Positions 53,815 through 64,000 of a stretch of DNA of 64,000 nt are shown piece after piece. Each line of letters begins with the position of its first letter. The first letter of the stretch is position 1. Source of the stretch: Ogataea parapolymorpha DL-1. Lineage: Eukaryota; Ascomycota; Pichiomycetes; Pichiales; Pichiaceae. Location: contig NC_027862.1 in the NCBI RefSeq assembly GCF_000187245.1, positions 1,116,001 through 1,180,000 on the forward strand, given 5' to 3'. The notes beneath the pieces were generated by a model that searched no databases, was not told the origin of the DNA, and saw only the letters and a program-made list of their open reading frames with translations. The position numbers and the translations under genes are program-made.

Positions 53815-55473
53815 TCACACCTTCATAGGATACAACATTCTCAGAATGTAGAATTTTGGTGATTGTCCAAGCAGTGTCTGGTATTCTTGCTCCAGGTCTG
53901 CGGCCTGACCTGTGTGGCCTCTTGCCACCATTTCCTTTTGAGTTTCCTCCAATTTTCTAGCTAACTCGCGTCGAATTCTCCACTCGCGGAACAGCATGAT
54001 CAGTAACAGGCCGCCAGCAGCAAAACACCCACTAAAAACTTGTGCCTTGATGAACGGCTTAGAGATGTTGACGTCTCTCAGCTTCAGAGCAGCTACCTCG
54101 CAGAAAAGAGCAAAGCAGCCCTGTATGACGCTCTGGAAACTCCATCCCGCGGGGAAGAGGTCCGTAGGGATGCTGTCGGCCAAAATTGGCTGGTTCAGAG
54201 ATTCTGAGGAGCCGAAAGTTAAGCCAGAAAGCACTGCATAGGCAAAAATAGATGCTGCGGTTGTGGAATTGATCCACATTGCTAGAACCAAAACCAGCAT
54301 GATAAAAGCAAGAAACACAGACAAATTCACGCGGCCAGCTCTGTCACCTGCGTACCCAAATAGAACTCTTCCGATTGTCTGGCACCCGTTGTATGCTGCG
54401 GTCACCTGACTGCCCTGAGCAGCAGACATCCCCATGGTTGTGGCGTATGAGGACAACGAGAACATGGCGATAATGTAGCACGAGACAACCAAGCTGAAAG
54501 AGATGGATATAATGTATAGTTGTGGAATTTTCAGCACCTCTCTATTGAATAGAATATTGAGTCTCACCTTTATCTCGCGTGTGGTCTTCAGTCTTTTTGT
54601 TGGAACTCTCTCTTTAATAAGCGCAATTCCAACAACGTTCATGAATGTCGTAACTATTCCAATCGTGCGCAGCGCCCAGGGAGCGCCGCCTGTTCTGCTT
54701 ATAATCTTTTGCGTCATGAGTGAGAATATGACACCACCGATACCGCTGGAGGACGCAATGATACCAAATGAAATTGCCCTCTTTTTGTCGAACCAGTCTG
54801 GAAGAATGACTATTGAAGGGTTGAAAATGAACGCAAACCCAAACCCAACCATGACGCCCTGAGTGAGGTACAGCTGCCACAACTGGGTGGAGAACGACGC
54901 CAATATGTAGCCTGATGTTTGGAAACCAAGACCAAGAACTAAAGTTGGTCGCATTCCAATGACTGCAGCCGTCATCTGAGCTAGTGGCGCAAGCATCATG
55001 GCCAGGCCAAGAGCAATGCTGCCGACTAAAGCGTAATCGGTGGAACTGGCGCCGGGATACGTCCCGTTCTGTAGCCAGTAATCCAAAAACACTCCGTAGC
55101 AGCTGTTAGCACCCCAAGTGGCCATAAAAAGCAGCAAAGTGGTAGCGCAGACCACCCATGCGTAGCCTTTATCCTTTGGCGGGCCTAAAACGCTTGGATT
55201 CAAGATTTGAGACGATCTTTCAGTCCTGTTGGTAGCAAGTCGGATAGCTTCCTCCAGACCAAGGTTCTCAAGGTCGGCTGCATTGTGAGTGTCCGGGTGA
55301 TACTTTTCTTCGACAAAGTCATGGTTAGAAGCTTCTAATGGGGGATCGGAGCTCGCTTCGTGTGATTTGAGCGTATCTAGACGGTGTCTTTCCTTCAGAG
55401 GACGGAGCTGAGTACTTTTGGAGGAACCTCCAGAGCCAAGTTGATGTGAGAGTGTTAAATCATGGCCAGTCAT
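53815..55473 (-). CDS. Monocarboxylate-transporter-family permease, paralogue 3
   Basis: 552 residues and twelve predicted helices with the MCT opening KGYAWVVCATTLLLFMATWGAN. It is clearly paralogous to the two genes downstream (shared GYILASFSTQLWQLYLTQG, DWFDKKRAISFGIIASSSGIGG and IKAQVFSGCFAAGG) but its N-terminal tail is different: the Ser-rich SSLDSD and SLASS-SRS blocks are missing, while the EEAIRLATNRTE motif (74-85) is kept. It therefore split off earlier than the other two. It is divergent from RSA4 with 133 bp between the starts. Substrate unknown. Confidence 0.85.
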   Translation of the reverse strand: MTGHDLTLSHQLGSGGSSKSTQLRPLKERHRLDTLKSHEASSDPPLEASNHDFVEEKYHPDTHNAADLENLGLEEAIRLATNRTERSSQILNPSVLGPPKDKGYAWVVCATTLLLFMATWGANSCYGVFLDYWLQNGTYPGASSTDYALVGSIALGLAMMLAPLAQMTAAVIGMRPTLVLGLGFQTSGYILASFSTQLWQLYLTQGVMVGFGFAFIFNPSIVILPDWFDKKRAISFGIIASSSGIGGVIFSLMTQKIISRTGGAPWALRTIGIVTTFMNVVGIALIKERVPTKRLKTTREIKVRLNILFNREVLKIPQLYIISISFSLVVSCYIIAMFSLSSYATTMGMSAAQGSQVTAAYNGCQTIGRVLFGYAGDRAGRVNLSVFLAFIMLVLVLAMWINSTTAASIFAYAVLSGLTFGSSESLNQPILADSIPTDLFPAGWSFQSVIQGCFALFCEVAALKLRDVNISKPFIKAQVFSGCFAAGGLLLIMLFREWRIRRELARKLEETQKEMVARGHTGQAADLEQEYQTLLGQSPKFYILRMLYPMKV

Positions 55474-55606
55474 GGTTTCAGTGCAAGAAGACGTGCTCCG
55501 ATTCAGAGATAGATTCTTTCAATGAGTCAACGTCTCGCAAGTCCTGCTGCGGTGCAGGGATGCGATAAAAATATTTTTTTAATTTTTTCTGATTTATTTA
55601 TCTAGC

Positions 55607-57130
55607 ATGGCTACGCTAATTCCACCGCCCTCGAAGAAACAGAAGAAGGAAGCGCAGCTTCCTCGGGAGGTCGACATTGTTCCCAAATATTTGCCTGATG
55701 TGCTGATTAAGTTCCAGGCGTCGGACTCGGGCGAGACCGTGGGAAGCTCTATCAGAGTGCCTGGAGGAATCACAGAAAGACAGCTCGAGGAATTACTGAA
55801 CCAACTCCAGAACAACACGGATGAACCAGTCGCATACTCGTTTGCCATCCAGAATGGAGACAATCTCATAGACGTGAAAGATAACATATACTTCTCAGTG
55901 CTCAAGCCGGGAATCAAAACCACAGAGGACACCCTTACACTGGTTTTCACTCCCAGGGCCATCTTCAAAGTGCGTCCCGTGACGAGGTCTTCGGGGACCA
56001 TCAGTGGACACGGAGCCACAATTCTGGCAGCACAGTTCCCACCAAGCACTAGCGGCTACTTCGTGACCGGTGCGGGCGACTCCACCGCCAGACTTTGGGA
56101 CTGCCACACGCAAACAATCAAGGCCACTATGAATGGCCATTCAAACTGGGTTCTTTGTGTTGCGTACTCTCCATTTGGAGACGTTGTTGCTACTGGATCG
56201 ATGGATGGCAGTGTGCGGCTCTGGGATGGCAAGACTGGAGCCCCAATTGGATCTTCGCTTACTGGCCACTCAAAATTTGTGTCTTCCCTAGCCTGGGAGC
56301 CAGCACATTTGGTTCAACCAGGAGACAGCCCGCGGCTTGTTTCTGCCTCCAAAGACGGAACATTGAAATTATGGAACACAGCTTTGAAACGTTGCGAGAT
56401 GACGCTTTCTGGCCACTCGTCGTCGGTCTCGTGTGTCAAATGGGGTGGCACCAATCTCATATATTCCGGATCTCACGATAAAACTATCAAAGTCTGGGAC
56501 GCAAAGGAGGGCAAGTGTGTTCAGACTCTTAAGGCGCATGGACATTGGATTAATCACATAGCGCTCTCGACGGACTTTGCCCTTAGAAGTGGACCGTTTG
56601 ACCATACCGGAACCAAGCCAAAAGACGACGCAGAAAGACAGGCTAGGGCCCTGAAAAATTACGAAAAAGTGGCCAAAGTGGGCGGAAAAATTGTCGAGAG
56701 AATGGTCTCCGCCAGTGACGATTTTACCATGTTCCTTTGGGAACCGGCAAAGTCCAACAAGCCGATCTGCCGTATGACGGGCCACCAAAAATTGGTCAAC
56801 CATGTCTCGTTCTCGCCAGACGGCCGTTACGTCACGTCTGCCTCGTTTGATAACTCAATCAAGCTGTGGGATGGACGGGACGGAAAGTTTCTTGCTACTT
56901 TCCGCGGCCATGTTGCAGCTGTTTACCAAACAGCATGGTCCTCTGATAATAGATTACTGGTGAGTTGCTCTAAGGACACCACCCTCAAGGTCTGGGATGT
57001 GCGCACCAGAAAACTGCTTTCAGATTTGCCCGGCCATGCAGATGAGGTTTATGCGGTCGATTGGAGTTTAGACGGGGCCAGAGTGGTGAGTGGTGGTAAG
57101 GATAAAATGGTGCGCATCTGGACTCACTGA
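55607..57130 (+). CDS. RSA4: Ribosome assembly WD protein Rsa4 (Notchless/NLE1)
   Basis: 507 residues (ScRsa4 is 515). The N-terminal NLE/UBL domain (about 25-110; PDVLIKFQASDSGETVGSSI) contains the Glu that binds the MIDAS domain of the AAA ATPase Rea1. Eight WD40 repeats follow (for example TARLWDCHTQ, SVRLWDGKTG, TIKVWDAKEG, SIKLWDGRDG, TLKVWDVRTR, and the last ending VRIWTH). Rsa4 sits on pre-60S particles, and Rea1 pulls it off to allow export. The neighbour DFR1 lies 45 bp downstream on the same strand. Confidence 0.95.
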   Translation: MATLIPPPSKKQKKEAQLPREVDIVPKYLPDVLIKFQASDSGETVGSSIRVPGGITERQLEELLNQLQNNTDEPVAYSFAIQNGDNLIDVKDNIYFSVLKPGIKTTEDTLTLVFTPRAIFKVRPVTRSSGTISGHGATILAAQFPPSTSGYFVTGAGDSTARLWDCHTQTIKATMNGHSNWVLCVAYSPFGDVVATGSMDGSVRLWDGKTGAPIGSSLTGHSKFVSSLAWEPAHLVQPGDSPRLVSASKDGTLKLWNTALKRCEMTLSGHSSSVSCVKWGGTNLIYSGSHDKTIKVWDAKEGKCVQTLKAHGHWINHIALSTDFALRSGPFDHTGTKPKDDAERQARALKNYEKVAKVGGKIVERMVSASDDFTMFLWEPAKSNKPICRMTGHQKLVNHVSFSPDGRYVTSASFDNSIKLWDGRDGKFLATFRGHVAAVYQTAWSSDNRLLVSCSKDTTLKVWDVRTRKLLSDLPGHADEVYAVDWSLDGARVVSGGKDKMVRIWTH

Positions 57131-57175
57131 TTAGGTAAGCTGAAAAATCGGAAAATAAAGTTGGTAATTTCCACC

Positions 57176-57790
57176 ATGACTAAAGTGTCACTGATAGTGG
57201 CGGCGCTGGTTCCCAAGTACGGAATTGGCTACAAGGGCCAGTTGCCATGGGCACTGAAGGAGGAAATGCGGTATTTTCGCAGAGTTACAACGCAGACGGC
57301 GGATAAAAATAAGAAGAACGCGGTCGTAATGGGCAGGAAAACGTGGGAATCGATCCCGGAACGGTTCCGTCCTTTGAAGGGAAGAGTAAATGTGGTTCTG
57401 ACGCGTGATTTGAGCGCGTTTTCAAGCAAATATTCCGAAGAAGTGGCGAAGCACGGGAATAATGTCAAAGTAGCAGATTCTCTAAAAAGCGCGCTCCAGA
57501 CGCTGGACATGGACAATATCGAGGAGGTATTTGTGATTGGTGGAGCTGAGCTCTATAATGAGGTGCTTCGAACCACGCCGGAGCTGGTGGATAGGCTACT
57601 ATTGACCGAAGTCAGCACCGAGAAGGAACTAGAAATGGATGCCTTTATAAACGTCGGAACGCTCTGGAAAAAAGACGATCCGCAGGTATGGAAGTCGTAT
57701 CTGGCCAGCAAAGGGCTTGAAAACGAGTTCTCGCAAGACAACCGCGAGGCTGACTTCCAGTTCAGCTACCATATCTATAGTCGGTGTTAG
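57176..57790 (+). CDS. DFR1: Dihydrofolate reductase
   Basis: 204 residues (ScDfr1 is 211). It reduces dihydrofolate to tetrahydrofolate with NADPH, for thymidylate and purine synthesis, in the cytosol. The start is the ATG giving TKVSLIVAALVPKYGIGYKG; the frame upstream begins at a TTG. The folate site GQLPW (21-25) with Glu30, the NADPH-binding GRKTWESIPERFRPL, and VIGGAELYNEVL near residue 120 are all conserved. The C-terminus (FQFSYHIYSR) matches the final strand of fungal DHFRs. Confidence 0.96.
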   Translation: MTKVSLIVAALVPKYGIGYKGQLPWALKEEMRYFRRVTTQTADKNKKNAVVMGRKTWESIPERFRPLKGRVNVVLTRDLSAFSSKYSEEVAKHGNNVKVADSLKSALQTLDMDNIEEVFVIGGAELYNEVLRTTPELVDRLLLTEVSTEKELEMDAFINVGTLWKKDDPQVWKSYLASKGLENEFSQDNREADFQFSYHIYSRC

Positions 57791-57806
57791 GTGTGTACGA
57801 GGGTTT

Positions 57807-57812
57807 CACGTG
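57807..57812. promoter_or_regulatory. Palindromic TCACGTGA (Cbf1-type E-box) upstream of RPL33
   Basis: CACGTG within GGGTTTCACGTGATGTGACC, 76-81 bp upstream of RPL33. In Candida and related yeasts, ribosomal protein promoters often carry Cbf1 and Tbf1 sites; an AGGGTTT half-site for a Tbf1-like factor lies directly beside it. Inferred from motifs. Confidence 0.45.
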
Positions 57813-57887
57813 ATGTGACCTGTGCCCTAAGAAAACTTTTGCTCGAATAAAATATTGAAAAATTATTTACCATAATTCTACATCAAG

Positions 57888-58211
57888 ATGGCTGAATCAC
57901 ACAGACTCTACGTCAAGGGAAAGCACATCTCCTACCAAAGATCCAAGCACGTCACCAACCCAAACACCTCGCTCATCAAGATTGAGGGAGTTGCCAACGC
58001 TGACGAGGCCAAGTTCTACCTTGGTAAGAGAATCGCTTACGTTTACAGAGCCACCAAGGAGGTTAGAGGTTCCAAGATCAGATGTATCTGGGGAAAGGTT
58101 ACCAGAACTCACGGAAACAACGGACTGGTGAGAGCACAATTCAAGAACAACTTGCCAGCAAAGACTTTCGGTGCTTCTGTCAGAATCATGTTGTACCCAT
58201 CCAACATCTAA
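57888..58211 (+). CDS. RPL33: 60S ribosomal protein eL33
   Basis: 107 residues, identical in length to S. cerevisiae Rpl33A. The sequence [20 protein letters not shown] and the core [31 protein letters not shown] leave no doubt. It lies on the solvent side of the large subunit. Codon choice is strongly biased to preferred codons, as expected for high expression. The coding sequence is uninterrupted, whereas the two S. cerevisiae copies have an intron. Confidence 0.97.
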   Translation: MAESHRLYVKGKHISYQRSKHVTNPNTSLIKIEGVANADEAKFYLGKRIAYVYRATKEVRGSKIRCIWGKVTRTHGNNGLVRAQFKNNLPAKTFGASVRIMLYPSNI

Positions 58212-58435
58212 GCAGCTGAATGATAGCGAGCTATGAAGTATAATTAGAAGCAGACACAACGAAGAGTTGAAGAGGATATGTAAGACTAATAAACGTCTTT
58301 ATGTTAGACCATGTCGTGGGACCCGCTTTTCTGGGCCTCAAGTAGAGTAACCACTAAATTCTTTACAACTCTACACCAGCATATAATGCTAAATCCTTGC
58401 ACCCTAATTTTGTAATCCTTAATTCTTTCCCCGCA

Positions 58436-58876
58436 ATGATTCCTTGGGAAGGTTTATGGCCTTTTGGCCTGATGCTAACGTTCTTTGGGCTATCTGGTGG
58501 TGCCATGAATGCCATTTTTGTCAATTCCATCACCAGAAGCACAGAGTCGTCAAAGTCCCCGCAGCTTGACGATAACAACGATCGTATATTTGTGAAGCCA
58601 AGGTTCAATACCGATCAATGGGATAAGTACTTGGCTATTAGAGACCTGAGACTCACCGGTTCTCTTAGAGGCCAACAAGCTGAGCCAGAGGCACACGAAT
58701 CATTCGAGACGAACTCGCTGGTTTTTGCCAGCGAACAGAAAAAGCCTTGGGTAGTGAGAAAACACTTCATCATGCGCAACACTCCTTCCAAATGGATGAG
58801 CAGATACGACCCAGAACAGTCCAATAATCTGCAGTCCATGAACGAAGATTTCTTAAGGGGTATGAAGAAGAGCTAG
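58436..58876 (+). CDS. Mitochondrial complex I subunit NDUFA1 (NIMM/MWFE type)
   Basis: 146 residues from the ATG at 58436; the longer frame starts at a TTG. One membrane helix (PWEGLWPFGLMLTFFGLSGGAM) is followed by a hydrophilic region with QWDKYLAIRDLRLTGSLRGQ. This matches the C-terminal DEWDRQMMERDRRLTGTLRGQ segment of the Yarrowia NIMM subunit and mammalian MWFE. It would be a single-pass accessory subunit in the membrane arm of NADH:ubiquinone oxidoreductase. Two things differ: a 20-residue acidic insert after the helix, and about 65 extra residues after LRGQ (to RGMKKS). Presence of complex I separates this yeast from Saccharomyces. Confidence 0.75.
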   Translation: MIPWEGLWPFGLMLTFFGLSGGAMNAIFVNSITRSTESSKSPQLDDNNDRIFVKPRFNTDQWDKYLAIRDLRLTGSLRGQQAEPEAHESFETNSLVFASEQKKPWVVRKHFIMRNTPSKWMSRYDPEQSNNLQSMNEDFLRGMKKS

Positions 58877-58929
58877 AGATGTGCTCGATGCTTATTTATT
58901 GTCATTAGACCTATTTATTATAACTTAAA

Positions 58930-61332
58930 TTAAATTCTCACACTCCGCCGTTTGAAAAAATCCATCACCCGTTTAGCTGTCGAGTCCTTCTCCCGACGAG
59001 CACCCATAGTCATGCGCCTTTCGGCAACATCGTCTCTTTTGTTGCTTGGTTCTAGCACTTTGCGCGGTGGAATAATAGACTCTGACGGTTGCAGCTCTTG
59101 CGAAAGATTATTACTCGAGTAGAACCCTAGCATGCTGAACCGTTTAAACTTTGGAGCAGATGTGGCAGACGCAGAAACACTTTTGCGGCTGTTGCGATTC
59201 TCCTTCTCGTGTCTGCGCTCAGAAATGCTCGACTGGCGACTAGGAGCACTGAGAGGAGCGCTGAGAGGAGCCATTATTCCTGTCTTAAGCTCTGCCAACT
59301 CGTCATCTTCCGGAACCTTCTTCACAGTGTCTTCCACTGCCGTAATAACTTGCACTTGTTTCACCTCCCCTGCAGGCTCAACTTTCTGTTCTCTGGCCGT
59401 TTCCACCTTCGCGGTCGACTCAGAGGACATAATTGGAGAGTTAGGAGTGGTGGTGGTCGATGAAATGGAGAAAATGTCGATTGCGTTCGACAAAGAGTCC
59501 AAAGCTGCGCTCTTGCGTTTCTCAGAGTCTTTCATAGTTTCGGTTTCCTCCTCCTTCTCTCCGTGATCAGACAATGTTGTCAGCACGCCGCTAGCACTGG
59601 CCTTGTCCAGGATAGGCTCAGTTGGCTGACACCATGAGTTGCGATGCTCTTTGATTGGCGACGACGAATTTGAGCTAGCTCTATCGAATAGGGGACGCGT
59701 CAAGCTTGTCTCAGAGGAATTAGCAGGGACAAGGAATGAAAGATCTGGAGACGGGAACATGTAGCCCGAAGATGCTGTTGCAGGATGGTATGATGTTGGA
59801 CGTGGTCTGTTGGCTCTTGAAGGGAGCTTGGATGATATAGACGCTGTTGTCTGGGCTGAGTTCGGACAATGAGATCCAGTGGACCTCGAAATTGGCGGGA
59901 GCAAAGGTGGCAACATGCTTCTTTCCGTTTGTTGGGCTGGGGACTCCGCTATAGTCTCGAAGTTGAGAGGGATATTGGTTGAAATAATGCTATTGCTGCG
60001 CGACGTCCTTGTACCCTCGTTGAACGTGGCAGATCTTGGGACCGACGTCTTGAAATCGCTCTGAATGCTTCTTCTGCGTGACACTTCGAACTTGTCTGCC
60101 TCCACGACGGCTTGCAGTACCAAACTGGCCGATGATCCGGCTTTTTCACGACCGCTGCGGTAGAGCTCGTGTGGAGTGGTAGGAGAGTGGTAGTTATCCG
60201 ATCCCGATGAGATGGCAACCGTATGCGAGGTCTGAGGAGCAGCAGGATTCGAATACAATAGCGATGAGTTAGTTTTAGGTGCGAAGGATCTGCTATGCGG
60301 CTTGTTGAGCATGAGGGAAGCTGAGCTTGGGTTTTCCATAAGGGAGAGTCTTCTGTTGATCTTATCCTGTTGAGGCACGGCTTGTCTTGCTCTTGTGTAG
60401 TTTCTGTCCCATTCAGAAGGCGTCACGGACAAGAATGGTGCATGAGGAGCCAACCAGGCGTGTGCCCTCACTTGCTTCAAGTCTATCCGCTTCCTTGGGT
60501 TTGGGACGATGATCTTACGAAGCAAATCTCTGGGGCTTGGCTGAATGTACTCTGGAAAAGTCAATGGAGTGGTGGTGATATAATGATACAGTCTGGCGAT
60601 GTTGTCACCATCGGGGTTTTGAGGATCGTCATCAAAGGGGAGATACCCGGCCAACATGGCATAGAGAATCACACCGCAGGACCAAACGTCCACCTTACGG
60701 CCCTCGTATGGCTCGCTGCTGACAACTAATTCAGGGGCGGCATAACAAGGCGACCCACAGCTGGTCTTCATAAGATCTGTGCTTCTGAAAGTATTGACAA
60801 ACCCGAAATCGGTGATGATTATGTTCTTATGCTTGTCCAACAAAAGGTTCTCCAACTTCAAGTCTCGATGCACAATACCTTTCGAGTGCATGTAATCGAC
60901 ACCAGACACTAGCTGTGCAAAGAGGCGGCAGGCCATCGACTCCTTAAGATAACGATGCTCAAGAATATAGTCGAAGAGCTCCCCACCAGACGCGTATTCA
61001 AGCACTATACCAATGTACTTTTCGTTCTGTAGCACCTCTTCCAGCCTCACGATGTTGGGATGGGCAAGCCGTTTTAGGGCATTGATCTCACGATGGACCT
61101 TGTTTTCCTTTTCAGAGCCCTTTGGAATTGAGTCTCTGCGAATCAATTTAATGGCGGCCTGCGAAGGATGCTTGCCGTCTTTGCGCCAGCCAAGCTTCAC
61201 CTTGCCAAACTCGCCTTCCCCCAAAGTAGATCCCAAGACGTAGGCTCCAAATCTCACTTCCTTTGCAGTTCTTCTCTTTGTCCCAGAACTCATGCTCAAT
61301 CGAGAGCTTCTGGACGTCGGAGGCACACTCAT
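58930..61332 (-). CDS. KIN4: Ser/Thr kinase Kin4 (spindle position checkpoint)
   Basis: 800 residues, the same as S. cerevisiae Kin4, from the ATG at 61332; the frame opens 19 codons earlier at a TTG. The kinase domain spans about 30-305: glycine loop GEGEFGKV at 38-45, Lys62, HRDLKLEN from 155, DFG at 175-177, and Thr190 in the activation loop LMKTSCGSPCYAAPE, the site phosphorylated by Elm1 in yeast. FVNTFRSTDLMKT and GYLPFDDDPQNPDGDN are Kin4/Frk1-specific. The remaining 490 residues are Ser-rich and disordered, ending in a basic amphipathic motif (RVMDFFKRRSVRI) that may bind membrane or cortex. Kin4 holds mitotic exit by acting on Bfa1 when the spindle is misplaced. Confidence 0.9.
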   Translation of the reverse strand: MSVPPTSRSSRLSMSSGTKRRTAKEVRFGAYVLGSTLGEGEFGKVKLGWRKDGKHPSQAAIKLIRRDSIPKGSEKENKVHREINALKRLAHPNIVRLEEVLQNEKYIGIVLEYASGGELFDYILEHRYLKESMACRLFAQLVSGVDYMHSKGIVHRDLKLENLLLDKHKNIIITDFGFVNTFRSTDLMKTSCGSPCYAAPELVVSSEPYEGRKVDVWSCGVILYAMLAGYLPFDDDPQNPDGDNIARLYHYITTTPLTFPEYIQPSPRDLLRKIIVPNPRKRIDLKQVRAHAWLAPHAPFLSVTPSEWDRNYTRARQAVPQQDKINRRLSLMENPSSASLMLNKPHSRSFAPKTNSSLLYSNPAAPQTSHTVAISSGSDNYHSPTTPHELYRSGREKAGSSASLVLQAVVEADKFEVSRRRSIQSDFKTSVPRSATFNEGTRTSRSNSIISTNIPLNFETIAESPAQQTERSMLPPLLPPISRSTGSHCPNSAQTTASISSKLPSRANRPRPTSYHPATASSGYMFPSPDLSFLVPANSSETSLTRPLFDRASSNSSSPIKEHRNSWCQPTEPILDKASASGVLTTLSDHGEKEEETETMKDSEKRKSAALDSLSNAIDIFSISSTTTTPNSPIMSSESTAKVETAREQKVEPAGEVKQVQVITAVEDTVKKVPEDDELAELKTGIMAPLSAPLSAPSRQSSISERRHEKENRNSRKSVSASATSAPKFKRFSMLGFYSSNNLSQELQPSESIIPPRKVLEPSNKRDDVAERRMTMGARREKDSTAKRVMDFFKRRSVRI

Positions 61333-64000
<2,668 letters not shown>

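Noticed and set aside
53552..53851. 99-codon plus-strand frame overlapping the end of transporter paralogue 3
   Set aside because: It has Cys/Arg-rich random composition and antisense overlap with a real gene; no support.

Overview
This window is nuclear DNA from a budding yeast (Saccharomycotina). The best fit is a methylotrophic yeast of the Ogataea polymorpha/parapolymorpha type, but that assignment is an inference. The supporting observations are: densely packed single-copy genes with yeast orthologues throughout; few introns, with yeast consensus sites (GTAAGT, GTTAGT, TACTAAC or GCTAAC); a base composition that looks close to half GC; CTG codons at conserved leucines (for example in the Mcm3 Arg-finger region), which argues against the CTG-Ser clade; a complex I subunit, which Saccharomyces lacks; and an alpha-actinin. 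Gene starts were placed at ATG codons. Several long frames open earlier only at GTG or TTG, and those extensions were discarded. I saw no tRNA, rRNA, transposon or CRISPR array.

Layout. 1-6.4 kb: a Caf120/Skg3-like fragment, a small membrane protein, ribokinase RBK1, the glucose repressor MIG1 and transketolase TKL1. 6.4-24.4 kb: AGE2, RSE1, YCG1, an SSF-family transporter with an intron, KAE1, SPC34, MDV1, CCT7, a Git3/Gpr1-type receptor and a taspase-like hydrolase. 24.4-38.8 kb: a gene-poor gap, GET5 and ERF4 (head to head), an MSB3/MSB4 RabGAP, RIM21, a methyltransferase-like protein, NIF3, FRA2, MDM34, alpha-actinin, CK2 alpha, SLD7 and a Reg1/Reg2-like PP1 regulator. 39.2-49.5 kb: an AT-hook protein, the phosphoribomutase PRM15, ANP1, a GPI-anchored aspartic protease, a GlcNAc-kinase-like hexokinase and SRS2. 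49.5-55.5 kb: three tandem monocarboxylate-transporter paralogues. 55.6-64 kb: RSA4, DFR1, RPL33, an NDUFA1-type complex I subunit, KIN4 and the 5' part of MCM3.

The most interesting element is inside the intron of the SSF transporter gene (14523-16297). Positions 14756-14850 fold as a TPP (thiamine pyrophosphate) riboswitch aptamer, with P1-P5 helices and the conserved CUGAGA and GCGU-GA cores. Several helices keep their pairing with different bases from the bacterial reference. The gene is therefore probably a thiamine-regulated, perhaps thiamine-transporting, Dur31-like permease. The intron's 5' splice site and branch site are complementary to each other, and the end of exon 1 can pair with the P5 strand, which suggests splicing-based control.

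Other points: ERF4 has no intergenic DNA on either side. Its start codon overlaps the GET5 start codon on the other strand, and its stop overlaps the stop of the MSB3/MSB4-like gene. Two introns are very short (37 and 42 nt). MCB (ACGCG) boxes lie upstream of MCM3, YCG1, SRS2 and the AT-hook gene, suggesting a shared G1/S programme. Functionally, RBK1, PRM15 and TKL1 all act in ribose/pentose metabolism, and MIG1, a Reg1/2-like protein and the receptor relate to sugar sensing, but these genes are scattered rather than clustered.
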